From assembly GCA_037349315.1 (NCBI GenBank), contig JBAIAC010000024.1, positions 36,691,501 to 36,755,500 on the forward strand: a stretch of 64,000 nucleotides of DNA. Reading direction: 5' to 3'. This document shows positions 33,041 to 43,431 of this stretch, piece after piece. How positions within the stretch are numbered: the stretch's first letter is position 1; each line of letters begins with the position of its first letter. The notes beneath the pieces were generated by a model that saw only the letters and a program-made list of their open reading frames with translations, did not search any database and was not told the DNA's origin. This DNA is from Chelydra serpentina (taxonomy: Eukaryota; Chordata; Testudines; Chelydridae). The translations under genes and the position numbers were made by a program.

Positions 33041-33160
33041 ATTGTGAGTAGTAATACTAGTAGCAGAAATGTTACAGTAGCATCTAGAGGCCCCCTTTGA
33101 GATCAGGGCTCCATTGTGCGAGGTGCTCACCAAAAGAAATGGGGGCACAATACAACGGCA
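33041..33160 (+). repeat. Common amniote interspersed repeat (possible CR1/L3-type tail)
   Basis: AATGTTACAGTAGCATCTAG, AGGCCCCCTTTGAGATCAGG and GCTCCATTGTGCGAGGTGCT match a phrase I know as frequent in reptile and some mammal DNA. A short antisense relative lies near 7.2 kb. The class is not certain. Confidence 0.5.
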
Positions 33161-33674
33161 ATAGATAAATAGATAGATTCCCCAAAGTGTATTTAAAATA
33201 CAGCACTGTAGACTAGCCTGTGGTTTGGCTAGTATGGCCATACAATTTTAATATGGACACTGAAATATCATTCCTTGGTGAAAGAAAGGAAGAACATACA
33301 TTTTATTGCAGAATGGACACGTCACCCGTTTTTTTTTTTCCAATCAAGAGGCTGTCTTCATGCTCGGGTGTAAACGGCAACTGCATGCAAAAGTAGGAAC
33401 ATAATTATTTGGCCCAGTCTAACAATGCTGATGTTCCTGGAGGCCAAAAAATTGCTGCTTTTTAAAAATCTCTTCTTGCTGGCATCATGCATTAATGTTT
33501 ACTTTTGGGAGGTGGGACATGGAAACACCCATGTATCACAGTGGGAGATGGATCGGGCTTACTTTCACCATTGGCCCTCTTCCCCCATGTGTCTCCCCCT
33601 CCATCCAGAAAAAAGTGTGATGAGGAAAGGGGGAATTAATGAAAGAAATACTGCAAGTTTCTCTATAACATTAT

Positions 33675-34035
33675 AAACTTAGAGCCTGATTCTGACACTC
33701 CAACTCACTTTGAGTAGCACCTTATTCCTCAGTGTCACTACTCCAGGAATAAGGTACTACTCACTTTGAATAAGGGTGGCAAAATATCACCCTTGACAAT
33801 AGACTCCTCCAAGAGACATAGCAATACTTGCTGTGTATAAGCAATAAAGAACAAAGTGCCAGATTCTAAAACCCTGTGAGTAGCACTTTACTCAAGAAGG
33901 GCTCCCGCTGACTTCTAGGGGGCAACACTGAGTCTCACAATGGTGGAAGATTCAACTCTGATTTATACTAGAATAAATCCAGAATAAGTGGAGTTACTTT
34001 AGATTTTCACAGGTGCAATTGAGATCAGAATCTAG
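33675..34035. repeat. Cluster of decayed palindromic repeats
   Basis: AGAGCCTGATTCTGACACTC, then CCTTATTCCTCAGTGTCACT, and the inverted AGGAATAAGGTACTACTCAC form one fold-back unit (about 33680-33790). About 33945-34030 holds CAACTCTGATTTATACTAGA to GAGATCAGAATCTAGTC, a relative of the element at 12.23 kb. Confidence 0.5.
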
Positions 34036-34724
34036 TCACAATATCCCCATACAAAAAAAAATCAGTCCAATAGGGGTATCCAGTCACATCCACCACCAGT
34101 TACTCCAGACATTTATTTCTCATGATTGGATGGCAGGATACTCATTAGCTTACCCAGATCAGTTCTGTAGTAAATTTCAGTGGAGCTCAGACTTTTTCAT
34201 GTTTTTACTATAAAAGGAAGCATATGGCCCCTAGTCCCTACCACATTTGTCTAGACCTGTGTCAGGGATTATCACAATACTGTGTTAGTGAGTGGTGTAA
34301 AATGGAGTTATGATCACAAGAACTTGCAATAAATTTTGTACTCTTCTGAGCAATAACTCAGCAGCTGGAGTGTGTCACCACTACCCTGTAAAAAGTCTAT
34401 ATGGGAATTCAGACCTCAACAGAGAGGAGGATTCTCTTTGAAATAGCAGCAATACAGTAAATATATTTGATTAAAAAAGAGAAAAAAATGTAGAGATGAC
34501 ATGCTTGCCTAATACTGAAGAATAGGCTGTTTGGCCTTGTTCAAGAAACAGCTCACCCAGGGGAAAAAGAGACCTGTATAATATGTTCAAGGTCAGTGAG
34601 ACCTATGATGATTCGGTGAGAAAGGCTAGTGCTTCCTTAGAACAGAATGAAAAGGCAAATTCAAATTTTGCATGATTTAGAGAAAAAATATGATAAAAGG
34701 AAAAGGTTTCTCCTTGTAATATGT
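34036..34724. other. Unrecognised sequence
   Basis: No gene or repeat recognised. Confidence 0.4.
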
Positions 34725-35030
34725 ACATGTCACTCCCACTAATGTTAATGAGAGATGTGCCTTCCTGCAACTGCTATCAATATTAATGAATGATGCACAT
34801 GCCATTAATGTTAATGAGAAATGTGCATGTATACAACTCCCATTAATGTTCAGAGATCCACGTGTGGGTAACCTCCATTAATGCTAATGAGCATTGCACG
34901 TACACGTAACTCTCATCAGTGTTCATCAGAGAGCTACGTGCATGCATTACCTATTAGTGTTAATGAGAGATATACATGCATGTGCGTGAAGCTGCCATTA
35001 ATGTTAATGAGATGAGTGCAGTTACTGACA
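34725..35030 (+). repeat. Degenerate minisatellite, about 38-bp period, 8 units
   Basis: The core ATTAATGTTAATGAG or a variant recurs at about 34738, 34776, 34804, 34842, 34877, 34915, 34953 and 34997, with spacings of 38, 28, 38, 35, 38, 38 and 44. Between cores are phrases such as GATGTGC, CATGTATACA, GTACACGTAAC and CATGCAT. The units differ from each other by many substitutions, so the array is old or has evolved without homogenising. It does not encode a protein. Confidence 0.85.
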
Positions 35031-35164
35031 AGAGAGAATGCTTTATCTTGAGTGATGTGATTTTCCCTTTGTGTTCAGGTTCTAGTGTATGTTCTTCTTT
35101 AGAAATCCACTTCTTCATATTAATCTAGTTCAGGTATTGTGAAGACCTTGTATCCCTCCCCTTG

Positions 35165-35345
35165 GGGGGAGGGATAGCTCAGTGGTTTGAGCATTGGCCT
35201 GCTAAACCCAGGGTTGTGAGTTCAATCCTTGAGGGGGCCATTTAGGAATCTGGGGCAAAAATTGGGGATTGGTCCTGCTTTGAGCAGGGGGTTGGACTAG
35301 ATGACCTCCTAAGGTCCCTTCCAACCCTGATATTCTATGATTCTA
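35165..35345 (+). repeat. tRNA-derived SINE with CR1-like tail
   Basis: The head is nearly identical to the SINE at 28.1 kb: GGGGGAGGGATAGCTCAGTG, GTTTGAGCATTGGCCTGCTA, AACCCAGGGTTGTGAGTTCA. The tail TTGGACTAGATGACCTCCTA, AGGTCCCTTCCAACCCTGAT, ATTCTATGATTCTA is the CR1 3' end in sense orientation. Sharing the LINE tail is the known way such SINEs borrow CR1 reverse transcriptase. No clear target-site duplication was found. Confidence 0.92.
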
Positions 35346-35584
35346 AGCACCAGGCAAATTAAGAAAACATATCAAGGTCCATCTTCAAAATGATGTTACC
35401 TCTCTCTGTTTCCCATGAACGGGATGTGTTGGTGTCTTTGTTTTAGACTCTGTTTCTAGACAAACGGGTTATTCAAAAGGTGTTTGTTAATTGGGACTAA
35501 ACACACCTAGTGGTCTCCTCTGCCAAGGACCTTCATAGATGTGGTCTACCAAGTAAAGTGTTCTGTCCCAGCTTCAATGGCACT

Positions 35585-36095
35585 GTCAGAGTTGAAGGCC
35601 AGAAGTGACCCCCAGATCATCTAGTTGGGTCTCCTGTATATCACAGGCCAATCACACCACCCAGCACTTGCATACTAAACCCAACAACCAAAGTCAGCCC
35701 AAAGTATTACAACCCACAGGAGACTAGACTATTATGTACCACAGGCAGAAAATAGGAGGGACTGAAGTGCACCAGTACTCGAGGCCCCCACAATAGCAGG
35801 GAACTGATTAAGTCCGATATACCCAGATAATCCCCTGACAAGTGACCTGCACCCACACAATAAAGAGGAAGGTGAATCCCCCGCCTCCCCACCCACAGGT
35901 CACTGCCAACCTGACCTAAGGGAAAATGACTTCCCAACTCCACATATGGTGATCAGTTAGACCCTGAGCATATGTTCAACAACCAGTCAGCCAAGCACAT
36001 TAGAAAGAGAATGCTTGGTGCTATCTCAGAGCCCTGGCCCAGCGCTCCCAATGCCCCATCTCCAGCCGTGGCCATCCCTGATGCTTCAGAGGAGA
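35585..36095 (-). mobile_element. CR1 LINE 3' region
   Basis: The plus strand reads GTCAGAGTTGAAGGCCAGAA, GACCCCCAGATCATCTAGTT, GGGTCTCCTGTATATCACAG, then later GACAAGTGACCTGCACCCAC, GGGAAAATGACTTCCCAACT and CCATCTCCAGCCGTGGCCAT. These are antisense CR1 3' sequences extending about 500 bp, longer than the other CR1 tails here. No intact coding frame. Confidence 0.8.
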
Positions 36096-36100
36096 GATGA

Positions 36101-37800
36101 TAAAAAACACCCCTGTAAAGAATAACTGTCCTTGTGGATCATGGAGGATGAGGCTGTTATCTGAGGTAGCTAGCTAGCTCCCAGTCCATTTCAGGTTTTA
36201 TAGAGTGGATTAAGAGAGGGACTTTGAATTCTGTTCTTAAGTGGACCAGGAGCCAGTGGAATTTGAAAAGTGCAAGTGTGATGTATTTGCATTAGCCTTC
36301 GCTGCTTATGGGGCACACTGCTTCCTGCTGTTCCCATCTTGGGGTGAATACACTGCACATGCACTGAGAACTATGCCATATTCCTGTTCACATTGTACAA
36401 AAGTCTCACCCACCCATGGGGTGAACACAAGAAGAGTAGAGCACTAACGGTTGAAGTGAAAATTATATTAAAATGTTGAAAAATAAACAGCTACTAATCT
36501 TTCTTTTTTAATTTTAAAAGAGCACATAACACACAGAGCCTTACAAAAATCCCAGAGCTGCTTTATCCAAAATAAGGGACTAATTCTGCACTGGCATGCA
36601 CGTTGTGAAGTCGTGTATACCTCCTCAAAGTGGGTGTAAAATACTATCAATTCAGCATGATAACAGTTCACACCCATTTTACCCAGTTATAAATGACTAC
36701 AAAAGGGAAAAGGCAGGGGAGAAAGTATCTCATAGCAATATAAGTAACTAATTTCTCTGTTCTACTTTTGTTGCCATCTGTATACTTCATTGGCTTTACG
36801 CCATCCTAATGAGATGTGGGGTGACAATGTAGCAAAGAAGAAGTCCCAGTAGCTAAATGGCCCATATTCTTGTAACAAACGCAACCATTCTGTTACACAG
36901 TGTTACACAAATTTGTATTCAGTAAATCTTAGGAGAGAAGAAACACAATTTAGAATCTTTCTGAGAGAGGATCAGCCAGCATTACAATTCTGAACACATA
37001 TCAAACACTTAGAACCAAATTCTGTTCTTAGTTACACTGATGAAAATCGAGAATAACATCACTGAAGGCAATGGAGTAGCATTATCCTTAGGATTTTAGT
37101 AGACTACTAATAAATAAATAAATAAACAAATACTACAACTAAAAAAGACACTATCAACATTTTTTTTTCTATATAGTGGTCTCTTTCCTTAGTTGTACCA
37201 TCCTGCCATGTAAGCCATTTCATAATGACTTTTTTCCTTTCTAAGAACATCAGATAGGAAACGGACAGCAACTGAAGAGGGCAAACGTAAAATAAAAACC
37301 AAGAAGAAGTGAGCTTCTGGAGGTTCATGTCTTCAAATCCAGAAATAAGGAATTTAATTTGGCACAGTGCTTCAAATCAACAGTAGACCGAGAGCTAACA
37401 AAAGACTATCACAAAACATGACTTAGGGCTCAATTTCCATTTCTGAGCATGTAAACTTTGTTTACATATTTGGAATTCTAGGGATCAATAGGATAATCAA
37501 GTGCTTATGATTTTAATTGGGGGAGTAACATTTGCAAATCCAAACTCCCATCTTTCTGCGGGTGATGCTGCAGCAATGCCAGCAGCACTGAATAAAACAA
37601 CAATAAAAAATAGGTTTTTAACACAAGCGAAGAAACAAAAATGAAAATATAGAGTATTTCCATTAATACCCTTCACATGTGTGAACTAAGCTAGTTGTCT
37701 TCCACAAGTTCTTACCTGAACAGGTGTTTTCACAGATCACAAATATTCCCAGGGCAATCACAATTTGCATAAATAGTCATAATATAGAGGTATAAGCTCA
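36101..37800. other. Mostly unrecognised sequence
   Basis: No gene recognised. A decayed palindromic repeat relative lies at about 37010-37085 (CCAAATTCTGTTCTTAGTTA, AGGCAATGGAGTAGCA). A short AAATAAATAAATAAAC run lies near 37108. Confidence 0.45.
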
Positions 37801-38282
37801 AACGATGCAGGCCTACAGCATTTCTCGCATGCGGCCAGCAGGGTCTTTTCTTGTGGCCACAGCCTTCCGTTTGGGGGTGGGGGAAGGACAAAGTAGCACC
37901 CCTTCTCCCTCCCTGTTGCTCCTGGATGCACCAACTTGGTGTTGGTTACTGGGGCCACCAGCAGGGGTTGGGCCCTGCCCCCCCGCCCCTGGAGACACCG
38001 GGGGCACAACGCTGTAGGTGTAGTCAGCTGGTGAGTTCCTGAGTTCCCCACCTTCCCAGGGGTAGTGGGGCTCAGGCTTCGGGTTTCAGCCCTGGGGTGG
38101 TGGGGTGGCAGGCTTTGGCCACAGGGCTTCAGGCTCCAGCCCTGGGCTCTGGCTGCACGGTGGTAGGCCCCAGCTTTGGGCTCCGTCCCTGGGCCTCTGG
38201 CAGACCTTCAGGCTCTAGTCCCCTTCTGCTTCCCCCGACCCTCCATCCAGGACTTAATTTGTCCCCGGGCTTGCCTGGGCTG
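37801..38282. repeat. GC-rich unclassified repeat
   Basis: GC content jumps sharply over the AT-rich flanks. Phrases such as GGCTTCAGGCTCCAGCCCTG and GGGTTTCAGCCCTGGGG recur in variant form. The block ends in AGGACTTAATTTGTCCCCGG and GCTTGCCTGGGCTGAGTAAG, which lead into the palindrome around the Tigger element. I believe this is part of the non-autonomous element that the Tigger hit. Open frames here are low-complexity translations. Confidence 0.45.
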
Positions 38283-38325
38283 AGTAAGTCTGCTGTGAAA
38301 AGTGATACTTGTATCTTTGTTAATA

Positions 38326-40722
38326 CAGGTCTGTCACGTCTTACGCGCATTTAACTTGCGCGATTTCAGCTTTACGCGGTTCGCGGTTTGAAAAAAAAAA
38401 AAGTTTAATTGCCTGCCTGTAGTGCGGCCGATTCCAGCAGCGTATGCCCCAGAGTGAGCGTGAGACGCGAATCTGCTGTTCCCAATACATACAGTACTGT
38501 ACTCAGTCCCCGTGCCTCTCATTCTGTGTGCATCTCGCCGCGCTGAGTGCAACATGGCCCCTAAACGCAAGCCAGCTACTTCATCTAGTGCTCAACCAAA
38601 GAAACAGCGATCTGTTCCAACGCTGGGGGAAAAACTGGATGTGTTGGACTTATTGAAAGGTGGTATGTCAGTTGCCAGTGTGGCACGTAAATACGGCCGC
38701 AATGAATCTAGCATCCGTGCCATCAAGATTAGAGAGACAGAAATTCGTCAAGCCGTGGCATCAAGTGCTCCAAGAACTGCTAAGGTGACGAGCCAAGTGC
38801 ATGACAAGGCTTTAGTGAAGACTGAAAAGGCATTAAACTTATGGCTGGAAGACATGAACCATAAACGTGTGCCTATCAATGGCACCATGTTGCAAGAAAA
38901 GGCTCTTAGCATCTATGCGATGTTCAAACCTCCCACCGAAGAGGGACAGCCTTCTGACAAGAAGGAATTCAAAGCCAGCCAAGGTTGTCTTAACAGTTTT
39001 AGGAACCGCTTCAACCTCAAAAACGTGCAGACTACTGGTGAAGTTGCATCTGCCAATGAGGAGGCAGCAAAAGCCTACCCTGAACAATTAAAGGAAATCA
39101 TAGAGGAAAGGGGCTATCTTCCAGAACAAGTTTTTAATGCTGACGAGACTGGGCTCTTCTGGAAAAAAATGCCCACCCGCACTTACATTTCGAAATCAGA
39201 ATGACAAGCCCCTGGCTTCAAAGCAGCTAAAGACCGTGTGACTGTGTTGCTTTGTGGCAATGCGGCTGGGCATTTAATAAAGCTGGGCTTGCTCTACAGG
39301 TCTGCAAATCCCCACGCCCTAAAAGGCAAGAACAAAAATCTCCTGCCTGTGTTCTGGCAATCAAATAAAAAGGCTTGGGTGACGGCAGCAACATTTCTGG
39401 ATTGGTTCCACAAGTGTTTCATTCTGGAGGTCAAGCAGTACCTTGAAGAGAAAGGACTTGACTTTAAAGTGTTGCTGCTCGTAGACAATGCTCCTGGCCA
39501 CCCTGATGCACTCTGATACATGTTTGCGCATGATGACGCTGAAGTCGCCTTTCTCCCCCACAATACCACCTCCATCCTCCAACCTCTCGACCAAGGTGTC
39601 ATTAGCTGTTTCAAGGCCACGTACACAAGGCTTACATTCTCACGGATCCTTACCGCTATGGATGCTGATCCCAATGTTAACGTGATGGAGTGTTGGAAGT
39701 CCTTCAACATTGCTGATTGCATCACTTATATTAAACAGGCAATGGATGCAATCAAGCCTGAAACAGTCAATGCATGTTGGCGAAACCTATGGAAAGACTG
39801 TGTGAATAACTTTAAGTGTTTCCCGGCCATTGACAAAGAAGTGGAATGCATTGTTCAGGTGGCCAGGCAAGTGGGTGGTGATGGCTTCGTCGACATCCTC
39901 GAGGAAGAAATTGAGGAATTAATTGAGGGCCATAGAGAAACATTGGCTAATGAAGAGTTAGAGGAACTGATAAAATCGTCTACAGAAGACGAAGATGATG
40001 ACAACGAACAGGAAGAGCCAGAAACTTGGACTCTTCATACATTTTCTGAAGTGTTCCAAGCAGCGAAACACTTGAATGATTTAATTTCTGACTATGATCC
40101 CTCTATGGAACGAAGCCTCAAAATCACACGTAGTATTACGGGTGATTTGAGACCGTACCAAGAAATGTTTGAGGAGCTCAAGAGAGAACAGCGACAGTTG
40201 CCAATCACCATGTTTTTCAAGAAAAAACAACCAGCAGCAACTTCTCGAGCTGAACCAGAGCCAACCACTTCATCTGTGACTTGTTCTCTGTCACCCGAGC
40301 CTGGCCCCTCATGTCCTAGATCGACATCAAGCCATGATGACCTCCTAATAGTGTTGTCAGAGGAAGAGGAAGACTAATCTTTGGCGTGTGTACAGTACAG
40401 TACAAGAATAGCAAGAATATCCAGGGTGACTGGTAACTGTTCAAGTTTACAGTACTGTACTGTTTTGATTTTTTATTTTTTCATTCTTCCATCTGTCTCT
40501 GTTATGTTATTAAAAATAAAGTACTGTAAAATTATATTTTGTATGTATACTCTTTATTATATACTGTAATGTACATTTCTGTATAATATATATAGTACTG
40601 TACACGGTTGTACACACAAAACTACTTTATGGGTGATTTAAGGGATTTTCACGGTTATACGCGGTTTTCGCTTTACGCGCTCACCGCAGAACGTAACCCC
40701 CGCGTAAGATGCGACAGACCTG
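38326..40722 (+). mobile_element. Tigger/pogo-type DNA transposon, end to end (2,397 bp)
   Basis: The element starts CAGGTCTGTCACGTCTTACG and ends CGTAAGATGCGACAGACCTG, about 23-bp terminal inverted repeats with two mismatches. TA dinucleotides flank it (38324-38325 and 40723-40724), the Tc1/mariner-type target. Both subterminal regions are rich in GCGC/CGCG words (TTTACGCGGTTCGCGG and CGCGGTTTTCGCTTTACGCG). One transposase frame fills the interior. Variants of the palindrome AGTACTGTAC recur in the 5' and 3' untranslated parts. Confidence 0.93.
38554..40377 (+). pseudogene. Tigger (pogo-type) transposase, two in-frame TGA codons
   Basis: A single reading frame of 607 codons starts MAPKRKPATSSSAQPKKQRS and ends at TAA 40375-40377. 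Residues 20-60 (LGEKLDVLDLLKGGMSVASV, ARKYGRNESSIRAIK) form the CENP-B-type helix-turn-helix. Residues 85-180 (EKALNLWLEDMNHKRVPING, LNSFRNRFNLKN) look like the second CENP-B-type DNA-binding domain. The DDE domain carries NADETGLFWKK (Asp197), LLLVDNAPGHPDA (Asp311) and TSILQPLDQGVISCFK (Asp346), so all three catalytic aspartates are present. The C-terminus is acidic (EDEDDDNEQEEPE and VLSEEEED). The only defects seen are TGA at codon 217 (39202-39204) and codon 321 (39514-39516), the second close after Asp311. I chose ATG 38554 because it opens the recognisable protein; an upstream ATG at 38512 would add 14 residues. The product is truncated unless the stops are read through. Confidence 0.93.
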
Positions 40723-40747
40723 TATCACTTTTCACAACAGACTTACT

Positions 40748-42509
40748 AGCTAGCAATACATAAATTACAATGATTTAGACTTGTATATGTGCATATATAT
40801 TTGGTTTTCCTAAAACTAATTAAGTATTTTAGGAAACTGTTTGAGCGGCGACAAGAAAGAGTTGGTGGCCGTGGAAAATTTTTGTCCTGAAAACCTTATG
40901 GCATGCCATCCCATGGGAATGCCAAAGTCAGGTGAAAAACTGCAGTCTTGAGGCAAAGCTTTCACCATATCATGGATGCTTACCTCTCACAGAACCACTC
41001 TCCCAACGTGCCCCCTAGTCTGATGAGAAAATCCCATCAATTTTGGCCATTCAAATGGAATTCCAGTACCTCTGCACTAACTCCCTCTCTCTTGAACCCA
41101 TCTGGAAATAAAATTATTTTAGCAGGGGTGTTGATGGGAGTCAATGTAAGACAATGGTGCTGACAATGTCAGTATTAACTTATATGACAAAATAAGTCAT
41201 TGTTGGTTTGATATAGGATACTGCCATGGACAGAATGTGCCTACATGACCCAAGACACAGAGGCCCAAGCATGCATGCAGGGACTGCTACAAGACTGGGG
41301 GGAAAGGGGTGTATGTGAATTTGGCACAATCACAACTCCTTTCAACAGAATTCATAACTCCACCAACAACAATAGTTTCTTACTCCCATTGACCTCTTCA
41401 CCATTTCTTATGGAACAGACAGGAGAGGAGCACAACGTAATGCAGCTTAGAACAGCATTAATTTCTGCTCAGATTCCTGCACTGTTAGGAGGGAGGCAAT
41501 GCTGAGAGCATACAGAAAGAGCATACCACAGAGATCAGTATATCTGTATTAACGTTGGAAGTGCTCCATACTACAAAATATAATACAACATAACAGGCTC
41601 CAAAGGAGCCACTACGGTTTGTTGAGTAAAATATTCCCTTTACGAATTGTTCAAACACGTATTTACATGATAAGCTGAAAATACAGAGCTGGTCTCTGAA
41701 TAAACACTGCCATAAGATTCAGAGCTGTTACAGTCTATTGAGTAAATAATAAAAAGTTTTAAAATGGTCCAGATATGTATTTTCACAACAGAACAGAATC
41801 GTTTCAAAGAAAACTATTCTGTCAATTCTAGGCATGTCCACAAATTATTTTTTTTTCTCTCTCTGTTTTTGTTTAACCATTTAGTCTAGATATTTTATAT
41901 GCTACATGCATAATAATATACAGACTCACCTCAGCTCTTTCCAGTCCCTAGACTGATTAGAATCATCCTGGAAATTAACCCTGATGCTAAACAGAAACAC
42001 TTTGCTACTGAGTTTTTAAGTAACAGCCTTAATATTACTTTAACATAATTTGGGGATTTGGCAGGATGTGGAGGTGGGGGTGTCAGAAGGGAGGAATTTT
42101 TTTGGCAATATGGGCAAATTGAAATTTTCACATATATTTTTCCTGTGCATTATTTTCATGTATCCCTTATTTTCTCTTCCTCTTCATTTTTGTTTTAACC
42201 TGGCTACTCTTTTCTAAAATAATAATAAAAGGAACCCCTTTCATAGTACTGCATTTAATAACTGAGATAAAAAAAAGAATCTTGATCCATGCTCACAGTC
42301 AGACTCAGTATTCATTTTATTTCATCCTTTAACTTCAAAGGGCTTACAGAGAATGAAACTAATCACTAGTTTGATGCCCCTACGCTGTGAAATACAATAA
42401 ATTAAGAATTCCACAAAAATTGATTGCTGCCACCAGTAGTTTGTTGTCTAATGATCCAGGACCAAACCATTTGTTGTTAATGTTCTAACAGACTAGGAAC
42501 AACTAAATT
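40748..42509. other. Unrecognised sequence
   Basis: The first 200 bp may continue the repeat that the Tigger hit. The rest shows no gene or repeat I can name. Confidence 0.4.
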
Positions 42510-42615
42510 CATAGGGCCATACTCTGTTCTCTCTTGCATCTCTACAAATCCAGAATAACTCTGTTGGTTTCAATGGAATTACTCTGGTTTTATTCTGTTG
42601 CAACTGCGAATAGAA
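42510..42615. repeat. Decayed palindromic interspersed repeat
   Basis: GGGCCATACTCTGTTCTCTC, CCAGAATAACTCTGTTGGTT, TTCAATGGAATTACTCTGGT, then GCGAATAGAATTTAGC. It is a relative of the elements at 12.23 and 55.16 kb. Confidence 0.5.
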
Positions 42616-43379
42616 TTTAGCTCATTGAGACTATTTTAATAGGAAACATGCTCATTGGTTTTCAACACAAGAAGGTATTAAAAAAAGAACTAATCCTTCC
42701 TTGGATGTACCATAGTAGACTATAGATTACTCAAAGTTAATAATAGTATCTAGAGCTCAGCAAATATAATGAATGCTTTTAAAAAAATTCCTGTAAAACT
42801 CTTTTCCATTCCAAACTGGATTATTTTATGGCTATGAAATCTTACTTTCTTGAAGAAAGTTTAGACAATGATTATTTTCCCCAATGAATCTTGTGAAAAT
42901 GCAAAAGCCACTTTCATACAAGAGTCCATGATTGTGATATTCAGAGAAGAAACATGAATGGTTTAGAGACTATGTTTGAAAGATTTCTTTAGTTGTAAGG
43001 GAGAGTCCTGGGAGTGTCCAGACAGACACATACACATTCTTTTTGTAATAGAGGAGAGGAGTAGAGAGAAGGCTACAAATATAGATGGTGGCGATGGACA
43101 GGGAACAAAATGTCTAAGGTTTTGCTTTGGATAAGAAATGTGGTTTGTGATGTTATACTAAGTGCAAACAATATGAAAGGGTGTTTAGCTATGAGCCAAT
43201 GCCAGACATAAGGAACACAATAATGGTGCATATTAATATGTGTAGTCTGCCTGTGGTACACAGATACAAGGTCAGATAGACCTTCTGGCCTGGTCTTCAA
43301 CTAACTGTGAAAGTTGCAATATGTACAGGCAATGGAAGCCATCTTGCTAGAGAGTGTCAATACAAACTGCAGAGAAAAA
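42616..43379. other. Unrecognised sequence
   Basis: No gene recognised. About 43255-43300 (ACAAGGTCAGATAGACCTTC, TGGCCTGGTCTTCAAC) may be a decayed LINE tail. Confidence 0.4.
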
Positions 43380-43390
43380 CAAATAAAAAG

Positions 43391-43420
43391 TACTCTTTGT
43401 CACAGGACTCTTTGTCGCTT
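43391..43420. mobile_element. 30-bp Penelope-like micro-insertion with 11-bp target-site duplication
   Basis: The insert contains CACAGGACTCTTTGTCGCTT, matching the inner end of the terminal repeat in the PLE copies at 8.35 and 32.2 kb. It is bounded by direct repeats CAAATAAAAAG at 43380-43390 and 43421-43431. The first ten bases (TACTCTTTGT) are not clearly element sequence. Inference: an extremely truncated insertion. Confidence 0.65.
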
Positions 43421-43431
43421 CAAATAAAAAG

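Larger units (their letters stand above)
38284..40747. repeat. Inverted repeat (25 bp) around the Tigger insertion
   Basis: The left copy GTAAGTCTGCTGTGAAAAGT with GATA (about 38284-38308) faces the right copy TATCACTTTTCACAACAGAC with TTAC (40723-40746), with one mismatch. The right copy directly abuts the Tigger end. The left copy is separated from the other end by about 15 bp (CTTGTATCTTTGTTAA). I infer that the Tigger inserted into the loop of an older hairpin-forming repeat. Confidence 0.75.

Noticed and set aside
34725..35030. CRISPR-like array because of regularly spaced repeats
   Set aside because: Repeats are degenerate and linkers are not unique spacers of constant length, and the surrounding DNA is vertebrate. 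It is a minisatellite.
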